From contig JAGXHD010000191.1 of NCBI GenBank assembly GCA_024636395.1, positions 1-10,911 of the forward strand: a DNA stretch of 10,911 bases, written 5' to 3'. A program made the translations under genes and the position numbers. The notes under the pieces were generated by a model that did not search any database, had not been told where the DNA came from, and worked only from the letters and a program-made list of their open reading frames with translations. Every line of letters starts with the position of its first letter. Positions within the stretch are counted from its first letter, which is position 1. Of the stretch, positions 1-7,490 are shown piece after piece. The DNA comes from Sulfitobacter sp. Its GTDB lineage: Bacteria > Pseudomonadota > Alphaproteobacteria > Rhodobacterales > Rhodobacteraceae.

Positions 1-105
1 CACCTGTGCTGCAGCGCATGTGCCTGCTGCTGACAGCTGGTGCTGCGCGTGCTGCTGTATATCATGCGAGAATGAGAGCTGCTGAAGCTGCAGCCCGGGC
101 TGCAA
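1..105 (+). pseudogene. Disrupted upstream part of the Wzx-like flippase gene
   Basis: This stretch looks like leucine-rich membrane-protein coding sequence with its frame broken. It contains 13 CTG triplets. Those starting at 9, 24, 27 and 30 share one phase (frame 3), while all from 37 to 100 share the phase of the downstream 106-444 frame (frame 1). Reading frame 3 to about position 32 and then frame 1 gives a plausible flippase segment (PVLQRMCLLL, then LVLRVLLYIMRE). The frame-1 part is still interrupted by TGA at 73-75 and continues as ELLKLQPGLQ directly into residue 1 of the open frame. So there appear to be one indel near 31-37 and one nonsense codon. This may be a real pseudogene or sequencing/assembly error near a contig end; sequence alone cannot separate these. 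Confidence 0.5.
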
Positions 106-444
106 ATGTGGGGGGTTCTCGGTGCGGCCATTAGCACTGGAATCGCGGTGTTTATTGGGTATCTCCTGATTGCTGTGCTGCTCAAAATGCGGGTCGGCAT
201 GGAAATGGGGCGCTACTGGTTGGAAACCGCACAGGGTATCGTGCCGATTGCAGTGGTTCTGAGTGGGCTGGGCCTGTGGGCCGAGCGCTATCTACCCCAA
301 GGGTGGAACGCGCTGCTGCTGGGTGGGCTTGGCTATACGGTGATCTTTGGTCTGGCTGTGTATTGGCTGGCTGCGCGCGCCGACGAGCGTGCGTTCATTG
401 ACGGCATTCTGCGGCGATTGCGCGGCACGGCGGCGAAACTATGA
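106..444 (+). CDS. Wzx-like polysaccharide flippase, C-terminal fragment
   Basis: The 112-residue open frame is the C-terminal end of an inner-membrane polysaccharide transporter of the Wzx/MATE-like (MOP) type, which flips undecaprenyl-linked repeat units to the periplasm. Three hydrophobic segments are visible, at about residues 3-26, 44-58 and 70-90, followed by a short basic cytoplasmic tail rich in Arg. The GVLGAAIST motif at the start of the first helix is typical of this family's late transmembrane helices. Full-length members are about 400-500 residues, so most of the gene lies outside or is disrupted upstream. The ATG at 106 has no ribosome-binding site and is unlikely to be a true start. 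The stop TGA overlaps the next gene's ATG (ATGA at 441-444), which indicates translational coupling. The family call is moderately firm because only the end is seen. Confidence 0.6.
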   Translation: MWGVLGAAISTGIAVFIGYLLIAVLLKMRVGMEMGRYWLETAQGIVPIAVVLSGLGLWAERYLPQGWNALLLGGLGYTVIFGLAVYWLAARADERAFIDGILRRLRGTAAKL

Positions 445-1652
445 GTGCTCGCCGCCCCTGGATCGCCTATGTCGGCCCGGTCGCTTTTCCAGAAGGCGGC
501 GCGGCAGCGCGGCGCATTCTGGGCAATGCCAAGGCGCTGGTTGCGGCAGGTTATGACGTGGTGATCGTGTCAGGGCAACCGCCCGATGCGCAAGGGTGCA
601 TGTTTGATGTGGCACCGGGTATTCGATGCGTCAGCACCAATGAACGCGACGCCGAACATCTGCCTAAGGCGCTGCGCTATGCGCGCTATGCGCTGATGGG
701 CGCGAGCAGCCGCCAGTGGCTGAACGCGCAGCCCGACATGCCCGACGCGGTGATCTTGTATTCGGGCTACACGCCTTATTTGCTGCAATTTATCCGCTGG
801 GCGCGGCGGCGCGGTGTTGCGCTGCTGTTCGATGCGGTCGAGTGGTATACCGCCCCAACTGTGTCTAATTTTCTGGCCTCGCCCTATTTGTGGAACACCG
901 AGATCGCGATGCGAGTGCTGATTCCGCGGCTGGATGGGGTGGTGGCGATCAGCCGGGCACTTGAGGGCTATTACCGAGCCAAAGGACTGCCTGTTGGCCG
1001 GGTGCCGCCACTTTTCGACCCCGACGACATTATGCCGCAAACCCCATTGGATGACCCCGACGCTCCGCTGCGACTTGCATATTCGGGTTCGCCGGGGCGC
1101 AAGGATCTGATCGATATCGTGATCGAAAGCGTTCTCGATTGCGGCGCGCGCAGCGTGGTGCTCGACATCGCCGGCATGAGCGAGGAAGAGCTGCGCGCTC
1201 GCGCGCCTCTGAAGAAGCGCGGCGGCCTCATCCCCGATGCCTTGCGCGCTCATGGCCAGGTCAGCCATGCCCGCTCGACAGAGATCGTCGGGCAGGCGGA
1301 TTTCACGGTATTTTTGCGGAGCGTGAACCGGGTGTCGACCCATGGCTTTCCAACGAAATTCGTCGAAAGTTTGGCCTTGGGCACGCCAGTTATAACCAAC
1401 CTGACGAGCGACCTTTCTGACCATCTGCGCGATGGCGAAACCGGACTAGTTTGCGCTGAACCGACGCGCGCGGCCCTGGGTGCGGCCTTGACCCGGGCAC
1501 TGGCCTCGGTACGTACCGCACGGCATGCGATGCGAGACGCCGCACGGGAAGAGGCTATGGTTGCCTTCTCCTATCGAGCGCATGTGTCTACGCTCGGGGC
1601 ATTGATCGACAGCTCACAAAAGACATCGAATAGAAAGGCATTTTCAATATGA
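441..1652 (+). CDS. Glycosyltransferase, GT4-like (GT-B fold)
   Basis: This 403-residue cytoplasmic protein is probably a retaining glycosyltransferase that adds one sugar of the repeat unit. The N-terminal half begins with the family's VGPVAFPEGGAAAR pattern (residues 11-24), a GT-B N-terminal motif with a glycine-rich loop. The C-terminal domain opens with a beta strand and glycine/basic loop, LAYSGSPGRKD (212-222), the usual position of the Arg/Lys that bind the donor diphosphate. It ends with GFPTKFVESLALGTPVI (302-318), the GT4 donor-binding segment. In the EX7E motif the second Glu is present (E309), but the first position is His (H301). Donor and acceptor cannot be read from sequence; Gal/GalNAc- or L-FucNAc-type donors made by neighbouring genes are reasonable guesses. 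It overlaps its upstream neighbour by ATGA, and its stop overlaps the next start by ATGA at 1649-1652. Confidence 0.85.
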   Translation: MSARRPWIAYVGPVAFPEGGAAARRILGNAKALVAAGYDVVIVSGQPPDAQGCMFDVAPGIRCVSTNERDAEHLPKALRYARYALMGASSRQWLNAQPDMPDAVILYSGYTPYLLQFIRWARRRGVALLFDAVEWYTAPTVSNFLASPYLWNTEIAMRVLIPRLDGVVAISRALEGYYRAKGLPVGRVPPLFDPDDIMPQTPLDDPDAPLRLAYSGSPGRKDLIDIVIESVLDCGARSVVLDIAGMSEEELRARAPLKKRGGLIPDALRAHGQVSHARSTEIVGQADFTVFLRSVNRVSTHGFPTKFVESLALGTPVITNLTSDLSDHLRDGETGLVCAEPTRAALGAALTRALASVRTARHAMRDAAREEAMVAFSYRAHVSTLGALIDSSQKTSNRKAFSI

Positions 1653-2587
1653 AAGCACTAGTAACCGGCGGCGCGGGGTTTATCGGGTCGAACATCTCTG
1701 CGGCCCTGCTGCGGGAGGGAGCCGAGGTGACGATACTCGATGACCTCAGCTCGGGCTATGCCGTAAACCTCGAGGCACTGCCCGAGGCGCATTTCATCAA
1801 GGGCGACATCCGCGACCCAGAAACGGTGGCGCGCGCGATGTCAGGATGCGAGGTCATTTTTCATCTCGCGGCTTCGGTTGGAAACAAGCGATCGATTGAT
1901 TACCCTGACGAAGACACCGCAATAAACGTCAATGGCACGCTGACGGTGCTGGAGGCCGCGCGAGCCGCGGGTGTGCGCAAGATCGTCGCAGCTTCCTCGG
2001 CCGGGTTGTATGGGGAACTCAAGACGATTCCGATCGACGAGGGCCACCCAATCGAGCCCTTGACCCCCTATGGCGTCTCCAAACTCTATACTGAAAAGAT
2101 GTCACTGGCCTTTGCCCATGTTTACGGGCTCGAGGCGATCTGCCTGCGTTACTACAACGTCTTTGGCCCAAACCAAAGGTTCGACGCCTATGGCAACGTG
2201 ATCCCAATCTTCGCCTTCCGGGCACTGCGCGGCGAGCCGATCACCATTTTCGGCGATGGGATGCAGACCCGCGATTTCGTTCACGTTGATGATGTCGTAC
2301 AGGCCAACCTGAAGGCGGCCAAAAACCGAGGCACCTCGGGCGCATTCAACATCGCCAGCGGCACCAAGATGCGGATACTGGATCTTGCGCATGCGGTGAA
2401 TAAATATGCCAACTCGCTGGTCACGATCCAGCATGGCCCGGAACGGGCCGGGGACGTAGCGCATAGTCTAGCGGACATATCGGCTGCACTTGACGGTTTC
2501 GGCGATGAGCCCATGGTCGCCATGGAGCCAGGCCTGGCGCAATACATGGCCTGGGCCAAGGACGAGGTGAAACGGCAGGACGCCTGA
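1649..2587 (+). CDS. NAD-dependent nucleotide-sugar epimerase (extended SDR, GalE/WbpP-like)
   Basis: This 312-residue extended short-chain dehydrogenase/reductase probably interconverts C4 epimers of a UDP-sugar (UDP-Glc/UDP-Gal or UDP-GlcNAc/UDP-GalNAc). The Rossmann NAD motif TGGAGFIG is at residues 6-13. The catalytic set is the serine cluster at 116-117 with YGVSK at 141-145 (Tyr141, Lys145). Further family marks are the cofactor strand end DDLSSG (31-36), FHLAA (71-75), NVFGP (170-174) and GDGMQTRDFVHVDD (202-215), all usual in GalE/WbpP/Gne-type epimerases. The length is normal for the family. Substrate choice between glucose and N-acetylglucosamine forms is not settled. The presence of a PglA-like transferase, whose best-known relative uses UDP-GalNAc, makes a GalNAc supply role attractive but unproven. 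Its ATG overlaps the upstream stop (ATGA), so it is probably translated with the glycosyltransferase. Confidence 0.88.
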   Translation: MKALVTGGAGFIGSNISAALLREGAEVTILDDLSSGYAVNLEALPEAHFIKGDIRDPETVARAMSGCEVIFHLAASVGNKRSIDYPDEDTAINVNGTLTVLEAARAAGVRKIVAASSAGLYGELKTIPIDEGHPIEPLTPYGVSKLYTEKMSLAFAHVYGLEAICLRYYNVFGPNQRFDAYGNVIPIFAFRALRGEPITIFGDGMQTRDFVHVDDVVQANLKAAKNRGTSGAFNIASGTKMRILDLAHAVNKYANSLVTIQHGPERAGDVAHSLADISAALDGFGDEPMVAMEPGLAQYMAWAKDEVKRQDA

Positions 2588-2643
2588 ATTGGCCAGCGGA
2601 CCATCACCCCTTATTGCCCACGAACCCTTTTTCCAAGTTCTCG

Positions 2644-2649
2644 AAAGGA
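2644..2649 (+). promoter_or_regulatory. Ribosome-binding site for wbjB
   Basis: AAAGGA lies 7 bases before the ATG at 2657 and supports that start. The 69-base gap after the epimerase gene shows no clear terminator hairpin, so read-through from upstream is likely. Confidence 0.6.
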
Positions 2650-2656
2650 CCCCTCC

Positions 2657-3691
2657 ATGCTTGATGATGTCACACTAATGATCACTGGCGGCACCGGCAG
2701 TTTCGGCAACGCCGTGCTGCGCCGCTTTCTTGATTCTAACGTCCGCGAAATTCGCATTTTCAGCCGGGACGAGAAAAAACAGGACGATATGCGCAAGCGC
2801 TATCGCAGCGACAAGCTCAAGTTCTTTCTTGGCGATGTGCGTAATCGCGACAGCCTGATGGATGCAATGCATGACGTCGACTTCGTATTTCATGCCGCTG
2901 CGCTGAAGCAGGTCCCCTCTTGCGAGTTCTTTCCGCTGGAAGCGGTTTATACCAATGTGTTGGGCACAGCGAACGCCATCGATGCAGCCCATCGCTCTGG
3001 TGTGAAGCGCATGATTTGCCTATCCACTGACAAAGCGGTTTATCCTATCAACGCAATGGGGACATCCAAGGCGATGATGGAGAAGGTCGCCGTCGGCAAG
3101 GCCCGCTCGATCGATTCTGATCGCATGACAGTCTGCTGCACGCGTTATGGTAATGTTATGGCCTCGCGAGGATCCGTCATTCCCCTGTTCGTGCGCCAGA
3201 TCCAAGCCGGCGAGCCGCTGACAATTACAGACCCAGACATGACCCGCTTCATGATGACACTCGATCATGCCGTCGATCTGGTGCTTTACGGGTATCAGCA
3301 CGGAGTGGCAGGGGATATTTTGGTGCAAAAGGCTCCGGCCGCGACCATTGAGGTCCTTGTCAAGGCGTTGTTGGAACTGTTCGAAAAACCCGATCATCCG
3401 GTTCATATCGTGGGCACACGCCATGGCGAAAAGAAACATGAAACCCTGCTGTCACGCGAAGAGATGGCCAAGGCAGAGGACTTGGAAGAGTATTACCGGA
3501 CCCCAGCCGACATGCGCGATCTGAATTACGGCAAATACGTAGAGAGTGGCGAGAGCGTGATCAGCGAGGCGGTCGATTACACGTCAGAAAATAGGCACCG
3601 CCTTGATGTCGAGGGGATGAAGCAACTGTTGTTACAGGTTCCCTACATTCGAGCCACACTGGCCGGCGAGATGGCCGACCCGGAGGTATGA
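2657..3691 (+). CDS. wbjB: UDP-GlcNAc 4,6-dehydratase, 5-inverting (WbjB/CapE/FnlA)
   Basis: This is the first enzyme of the UDP-L-FucNAc pathway. It converts UDP-GlcNAc to the 4-keto-6-deoxy sugar with inversion at C5 (L-arabino product), in the cytoplasm with bound NADP(H). The 344-residue length matches the short, soluble WbjB/CapE type and not the long membrane CapD/WbpM type. Visible motifs are the Rossmann loop GGTGSFG (residues 11-17), HAAALKQVP (79-87), STDKA (123-127) and MGTSK (134-138), in which Met134 stands where most SDR enzymes have the catalytic Tyr; this Met is normal in WbjB/CapE. TRYGNVMASRGSVIP (162-176) and GTRHGEKKHETL (253-264) are further family signatures. It is followed one base later by wbjC and then wbjD, the expected order of the pathway. 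Confidence is high. Confidence 0.95.
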   Translation: MLDDVTLMITGGTGSFGNAVLRRFLDSNVREIRIFSRDEKKQDDMRKRYRSDKLKFFLGDVRNRDSLMDAMHDVDFVFHAAALKQVPSCEFFPLEAVYTNVLGTANAIDAAHRSGVKRMICLSTDKAVYPINAMGTSKAMMEKVAVGKARSIDSDRMTVCCTRYGNVMASRGSVIPLFVRQIQAGEPLTITDPDMTRFMMTLDHAVDLVLYGYQHGVAGDILVQKAPAATIEVLVKALLELFEKPDHPVHIVGTRHGEKKHETLLSREEMAKAEDLEEYYRTPADMRDLNYGKYVESGESVISEAVDYTSENRHRLDVEGMKQLLLQVPYIRATLAGEMADPEV

Positions 3692-3692
3692 G

Positions 3693-4802
3693 ATGGACAT
3701 TCTGATAACTGGCGCGGCCGGGTTCATCGGCCGCAATCTGGCACTGCGCCTGACCGAGGCCGGTCACAAAGTGCTCGGTGCCACACGCGACACCGATGAT
3801 GCCGATCTGGCAGCCATGGCAAAACAAGCGCAGGCGGTGGTGCATCTGGCCGGGGCTAATCGCCCCGACACAGACGCCGAGTTCGATGCGATCAATGACC
3901 ACTACACTGCGCGGCTCTGCGCGCTATTGCGCATGCGGCCCGGTGCTGTGCCGGTGATTGCTGCATCCACCATACAGGTGGACCGTGACACGCCCTATGG
4001 GCGCACCAAACGCGCCGCCGAGGATCACATTCGCGCGCTAGCGGAAGAAACCGGCGCGCCGGTCAACATTTGCCGGCTGGTCAACGTGTTTGGGAAATGG
4101 TGCCGCCCTGATTACAACTCGGTTGTGGCCACGTTCTGTCACAACATTGCCCGCGACATACCCATCACGATCAACAAAGCCGATGCCGAGCTCCGGCTGG
4201 TCCATGTCGATGATGCGATCGATGGCTGGATGTCCTGGCTTGCGGCCCCTGGCGATGGGGCGCAAATCACCACGATCACACCAGAATACCGCATCACGCT
4301 TCAGGGTCTCGCCGATCAGTTGCACGCCTATCGCGCCATCCGGAAAACTCATACTTTGGGCGAGACAGGGACCGGGCTGGGGCGAGCGCTCTATGCGACT
4401 TATCTCAGCTATCTGCCTGTTAGTGACTTTGCCTATCCCGTCACAAGTCACGGCGACGGACGTGGGGTTTTCGCCGAAATGTTGCGCACTGAGCATTCGG
4501 GGCAATTCAGCTTCTTCACCGCCGGGCCGGGAATTACGCGCGGCGGGCATTATCACCACACCAAGACAGAGAAATTCCTAGTGCTCAAGGGCAGGGCGCG
4601 GTTCAGGTTTCAAAATATGGATACCGAAGAAACGCACAGCATCGAGACATCGGCAGAACAATCGCTGATAGTCGACACTGTGCCCGGTTGGAGCCACGAC
4701 ATCACCAATATCGGCGGGGAAGAACTGATCTGCATGCTCTGGGCCAACGAGCTCTTTGACCGCGAAAGGCCGGATACGGTGGCGCGGGCTTTGCACGTGT
4801 GA
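3693..4802 (+). CDS. wbjC: Bifunctional SDR-cupin enzyme of UDP-L-FucNAc synthesis (WbjC/CapF/FnlB)
   Basis: This enzyme performs the second step toward UDP-L-FucNAc. The C-terminal cupin domain epimerises the WbjB product at C3, and the N-terminal SDR domain reduces the 4-keto group with NADPH, giving UDP-2-acetamido-2,6-dideoxy-L-talose. The 369-residue protein shows both parts. The SDR domain has GAAGFIG (residues 7-13), VHLAGANRP (50-58), Ser92/Thr93 and YGRTK (102-106, Tyr102 and Lys106). The cupin part from about 245 has GITRGGHYHHTKTEKF (280-295), with metal-type ligands among His286, His288, His289 and Glu293, and His335 further on. RLVNVFGKW (128-136) is a WbjC/CapF signature. The ATG follows the wbjB stop by one base, so the two are almost certainly co-translated. 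Its stop overlaps a GTG (4799) upstream of wbjD, which is less likely to be used than ATG 4841. Confidence 0.95.
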   Translation: MDILITGAAGFIGRNLALRLTEAGHKVLGATRDTDDADLAAMAKQAQAVVHLAGANRPDTDAEFDAINDHYTARLCALLRMRPGAVPVIAASTIQVDRDTPYGRTKRAAEDHIRALAEETGAPVNICRLVNVFGKWCRPDYNSVVATFCHNIARDIPITINKADAELRLVHVDDAIDGWMSWLAAPGDGAQITTITPEYRITLQGLADQLHAYRAIRKTHTLGETGTGLGRALYATYLSYLPVSDFAYPVTSHGDGRGVFAEMLRTEHSGQFSFFTAGPGITRGGHYHHTKTEKFLVLKGRARFRFQNMDTEETHSIETSAEQSLIVDTVPGWSHDITNIGGEELICMLWANELFDRERPDTVARALHV

Positions 4803-4823
4803 GAGTAGCAGCCGCATTTCATC

Positions 4824-4832
4824 AGGACAGGA
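4824..4832 (+). promoter_or_regulatory. Ribosome-binding site deciding the wbjD start
   Basis: Two AGGA copies (4824-4827 and 4829-4832) lie 8 to 13 bases before ATG 4841. They favour that start over the in-frame GTG at 4799, which overlaps the wbjC stop and would add 14 residues that do not resemble the family N-terminus. Confidence 0.6.
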
Positions 4833-4840
4833 CGTTTTCA

Positions 4841-5971
4841 ATGACCAAACTCAAAGTTGTCACCATCGTCGGCACTCGGCCCGAACTTATCCGCTTGTCG
4901 CGGGTCATGGCGGCTCTGGACAGGCAGTGCGATCATTTGATTGTGCATACTGGCCAGAATTATGACTATGAACTCAATGGAATCTTCTTCGAAGATCTCG
5001 GGCTGCGCAAACCCGACGTCTTCCTTGAAGCAGCGGGTGAGACCGCAGCCGAAACCATTGGCAACGTGATCGCCAAATCCGCGCAGGTGCTGGCTGAGCA
5101 TCGTCCAGACGCAGTACTAGTGCTTGGCGATACCAATTCCTGCCTGGCAGTCATCAGCGCCAAGCGGCTCAAGATCCCAACCTTTCACATGGAGGCCGGG
5201 AACCGCTGTTTCGACATGCGTGTCCCTGAAGAGATCAACCGTCGCATCGTCGATCACACGGCCGACATCAACCTGACCTATAGCCAGATCGCCCGCGAAT
5301 ACCTACTGCGCGAGGGGCTGGACCCGCAGCGCGTGATCGTCACCGGAAGCCCAATGCGCGAGGTGCTGTCAAACTATGCCGAACGCATAGAAGCCTCTGA
5401 CGTCCACAAGCGCCTAGGGTTGCAAAAACACGGATATTTTGTCGTCAGCGCTCACCGCGAGGAGAACATCGAAGACCCTAAACAATTTAAGGGGCTGGTC
5501 GAAATTCTTAACATGCTGACCGAACAATTCGACCTGCCAGTGATCCTGTCAACCCATCCGCGCACCCGCAACAAGATCGCCGCGACCGGTGCGCAATTGG
5601 ACCCGCGCGTGCAACAGATGAAGCCATTCGGCTTTTCCGACTACAACGCGCTACAGATGAACGCGCGAGCGGTTCTCTCGGATAGCGGCACCATCACCGA
5701 GGAAAGCTCGATCCTAAATTTTCCCGCACTTAACATCCGGGAGACACACGAACGCCCCGAAGGGATGGAGGAAGGCGCAGTGATGATGGTCGGCATGAAC
5801 CCCGAGAGGGTGCTTCAATGTCTCGACATTCTAGCAAGACAACCGCGCGGGGAAGACCGACTGCTTCGCATGGTGAACGATTACACCCCCGACAACGTGT
5901 CAGAAAAGGTGGTGCGGATCATTCACAGCTATACCGATTTCGTGAACCGGGTTGTCTGGCACAAACCATAA
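4841..5971 (+). CDS. wbjD: UDP-sugar C2-epimerase producing UDP-L-FucNAc (WbjD/CapG/FnlC)
   Basis: This is the last step of the pathway. It inverts C2 of UDP-2-acetamido-2,6-dideoxy-L-talose to give UDP-N-acetyl-L-fucosamine. The 376-residue protein belongs to the UDP-GlcNAc 2-epimerase (WecB) superfamily with a GT-B-like fold, and is the usual WbjD/CapG length. Visible motifs are VGTRPE (residues 10-15), HTGQNYDYELN (36-46), GDTNS (96-100), FHMEAGNR (115-122), VSAHREENIE (202-211) and SDSGTITEESS (280-290); the Asp, Glu and His residues of these loops are the conserved catalytic and UDP-binding set. The EAGNR form, as opposed to EAGLR, is typical of the WbjD/CapG branch. I chose ATG 4841 over GTG 4799 because of the AGGA ribosome-binding site and because MTKLKVVTIVGTRPE aligns with the family start. 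It is the last gene before an untranslated gap. Confidence 0.95.
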   Translation: MTKLKVVTIVGTRPELIRLSRVMAALDRQCDHLIVHTGQNYDYELNGIFFEDLGLRKPDVFLEAAGETAAETIGNVIAKSAQVLAEHRPDAVLVLGDTNSCLAVISAKRLKIPTFHMEAGNRCFDMRVPEEINRRIVDHTADINLTYSQIAREYLLREGLDPQRVIVTGSPMREVLSNYAERIEASDVHKRLGLQKHGYFVVSAHREENIEDPKQFKGLVEILNMLTEQFDLPVILSTHPRTRNKIAATGAQLDPRVQQMKPFGFSDYNALQMNARAVLSDSGTITEESSILNFPALNIRETHERPEGMEEGAVMMVGMNPERVLQCLDILARQPRGEDRLLRMVNDYTPDNVSEKVVRIIHSYTDFVNRVVWHKP

Positions 5972-6137
5972 CATCACTAGATATTTCCTTTGCGAATTTG
6001 TCAATCGGACGAAAATAACGCGCTTGAGTAAATTTGATTATTGCATTTCGAACGGATGCGTCGGTCGTGATCGCGAATGGCCACGGTCGAGGGAGGCTAA
6101 ATGTATTTCCAATCATGTTCTTCGTTGTATTTTGTAG

Positions 6138-6170
6138 GGTCTCGTGGTTTGTCTTAGCCACTTCTAGACC
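6138..6170 (+). repeat. Imperfect inverted repeat, possible weak hairpin
   Basis: GGTCT (6138-6142) pairs with AGACC (6166-6170), and GTGG (6144-6147) pairs with CCAC (6158-6161), leaving a 10-base loop and a small asymmetric bulge. No T-run follows, so it is a poor intrinsic terminator; it may be an operator-like element or chance. Confidence 0.3.
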
Positions 6171-6212
6171 TAGCTTATACATTGTGATCTGGCAAAAGTG
6201 GATGTTTTCGAC

Positions 6213-6242
6213 TTAGTGCTGGTACTCTCCTGTTCCTATACA
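6213..6242 (+). promoter_or_regulatory. Possible weak promoter for the pgl-like module
   Basis: TATACA at 6237-6242 could serve as a -10 element, with TTAGTG (6213-6218) 18 bases upstream as a poor -35. It sits 17 bases before the ATG at 6260. A second TATACA at 6176-6181 is an alternative. The match to consensus is weak and the call rests largely on position. Confidence 0.2.
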
Positions 6243-6259
6243 TTCAGACGACAGGTTCC

Positions 6260-7384
6260 ATGAAAATTTTCATTCTCGCTTCCCTTTCAACATCTTTGCG
6301 GAATTTTCGCGGCCCACTGATCCTAGCGCTGCGCGACTGCGGTCATGAGGTCCATGTCGCAGCGCCGGGTTTGGCAGCGGATCGACTTACGCAGCATTGG
6401 CTCAGAGAACATGGCATAGAGCCCCATGATGTGCCGATGTCGCGGGCCGGGCTCAATCCTTTGGCGGATATGCACTTGGCGCTAGCGCTTTTTCGGCTAA
6501 TGCGACGGTTACGTGTGGACATGTTCTTTGGCTATACGATCAAGCCAGTGATCTGGGGGCTGTTTGCGGCGCGGCTTGCCCGCGTCCCTTACCGCGTCGC
6601 GCTGATCACTGGATTGGGATATGCTTTTACGGGGCTGGCTAAAGGAAAGCGCGCGGTCATTCGGCGGCTCGCAAAACGCCTTTATGCTAGGGCGCTACGT
6701 CAGGCACATCTGATTTTTTTCCAAAACTCTGACGATCCGGTGGAGATGGCACGTCAAGGCATGTTGCCTGCGCATGTTCCGGTGAAAGTTGTGAATGGCT
6801 CCGGGGTCGATCTAGCCCAATTTATGCAAGTTGGCTTGACAGCAGGGCCACCGCAATTTCTCCTGATTGCCCGGCTATTGGGAGACAAAGGAATTCGCGA
6901 ATATGCTCAGGCAGCCGCTGCGCTACTGCCGCATTGGCCAGGGGTGGGCTTTCACATTATCGGTGGTCTCGATCCCAATCCTGACGGAATTGCCATCGCA
7001 GAAGTGGAAGAATGGACGCGCGCTGGTCACATCATTTGGCACGGAGCCGTGGACGATGTGCAGCCAGCGCTAGCTGCGGCGCACGTATATGTATTGCCGA
7101 GCTACCGTGAGGGTACACCGCGCACCGTACTTGAAGCCATGGCCACAGGCCGCGCCATAATCACAACAGACGCTCCTGGATGCCGCGAAACTGTCGAGGA
7201 CGGTGTGAATGGATTTCTTGTACCGATTCGTGATGTTGAGGCACTTGTTGCTGCAATGGAGGAGTTCCTTCTAAAACCAGAACTGATCGAAAAAATGGGC
7301 AATAAATCCCGCCAGATTGCGATCGACAAATACGATGTTCATAAGGTGAATACCTCCATGATTAACGAAATGGCCGTAGGATGA
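6260..7384 (+). CDS. GT4 glycosyltransferase, PglA-like
   Basis: This 374-residue retaining glycosyltransferase has the GT-B fold and probably adds the second sugar to undecaprenyl-diphospho-diNAcBac on the cytoplasmic membrane face. The N-terminal domain starts with a nucleotide-fold strand (MKIFILASLS) and contains SRAGLNPL (61-68) and ALITGLGYAF (114-123). The C-terminal domain has LLIARLLGDKGIREY (201-215; Arg205 and Lys210 in the diphosphate-binding positions), GGLDPNPDG (235-243) and the EX7E motif in SYREGTPRTVLEAMATG (281-297; Glu284 and Glu292). The SRAGLNP, GGLDPNP and LPSYREGTP patterns resemble Campylobacter PglA, which transfers GalNAc to diNAcBac, and adjacent pglC, pglD and pglE genes support this. 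The sugar transferred here could equally be L-FucNAc, since that pathway is encoded next door. The start has only a weak ACAGG upstream. The following 106 bases before pglC are non-coding. Confidence 0.85.
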   Translation: MKIFILASLSTSLRNFRGPLILALRDCGHEVHVAAPGLAADRLTQHWLREHGIEPHDVPMSRAGLNPLADMHLALALFRLMRRLRVDMFFGYTIKPVIWGLFAARLARVPYRVALITGLGYAFTGLAKGKRAVIRRLAKRLYARALRQAHLIFFQNSDDPVEMARQGMLPAHVPVKVVNGSGVDLAQFMQVGLTAGPPQFLLIARLLGDKGIREYAQAAAALLPHWPGVGFHIIGGLDPNPDGIAIAEVEEWTRAGHIIWHGAVDDVQPALAAAHVYVLPSYREGTPRTVLEAMATGRAIITTDAPGCRETVEDGVNGFLVPIRDVEALVAAMEEFLLKPELIEKMGNKSRQIAIDKYDVHKVNTSMINEMAVG

Positions 7385-7490
7385 TCGTGCAACGTCAAAA
7401 GGGCTTGAACTGTGGGTCCCGATTCCTCAGGCACTCGTTGAGTGGAGTGCGCTCTGCGAATGAGTTGGCCAGATTAAAAGTAAGATACCT

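Larger units (their letters stand above)
5972..6259 (+). other. Gene-free, AT-richer gap between the two modules
   Basis: These 288 bases contain no convincing gene; the short open frames here (for example 6034-6216) have no ribosome-binding site or recognisable motif. The base composition is visibly more AT-rich than the flanking genes. It holds an imperfect inverted repeat (6138-6170) and two copies of TATACATT (6176-6183 and 6237-6244). It is the natural place for a terminator of the left module and a promoter of the right one, but neither is certain. Confidence 0.6.

Noticed and set aside
1..105. CTG-rich stretch as a triplet repeat or CRISPR-like array
   Set aside because: The CTG copies are irregularly spaced and fit leucine codons of a membrane protein; there is no repeat-spacer structure.
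570..1424. Long open frame of 284 codons on the - strand
   Set aside because: It lies wholly antisense to the well-supported glycosyltransferase, shows no recognisable motif, and is explained by the GC-rich codon bias of the + strand gene.
2657..3691. Met134 in place of the catalytic Tyr in WbjB (and Met122 in the PglF fragment) as loss of function
   Set aside because: Methionine at this position is normal in the WbjB/CapE and WbpM/PglF dehydratase groups, so it is not a defect.
4038..4559. Open frames on both strands within wbjC (for example 4038-4559 - and 4090-4581 +)
   Set aside because: They are shadows of the bifunctional wbjC gene, whose domains are fully intact in its own frame.
4799..4801. 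GTG start for wbjD overlapping the wbjC stop
   Set aside because: It adds 14 residues not typical of the family; ATG 4841 has a good ribosome-binding site and gives the usual 376-residue protein.
6034..6216. Small open frames in the inter-module gap, including 5919-6182 on the - strand
   Set aside because: No ribosome-binding site, no coding-like composition and no recognisable sequence; one also overlaps the end of wbjD.
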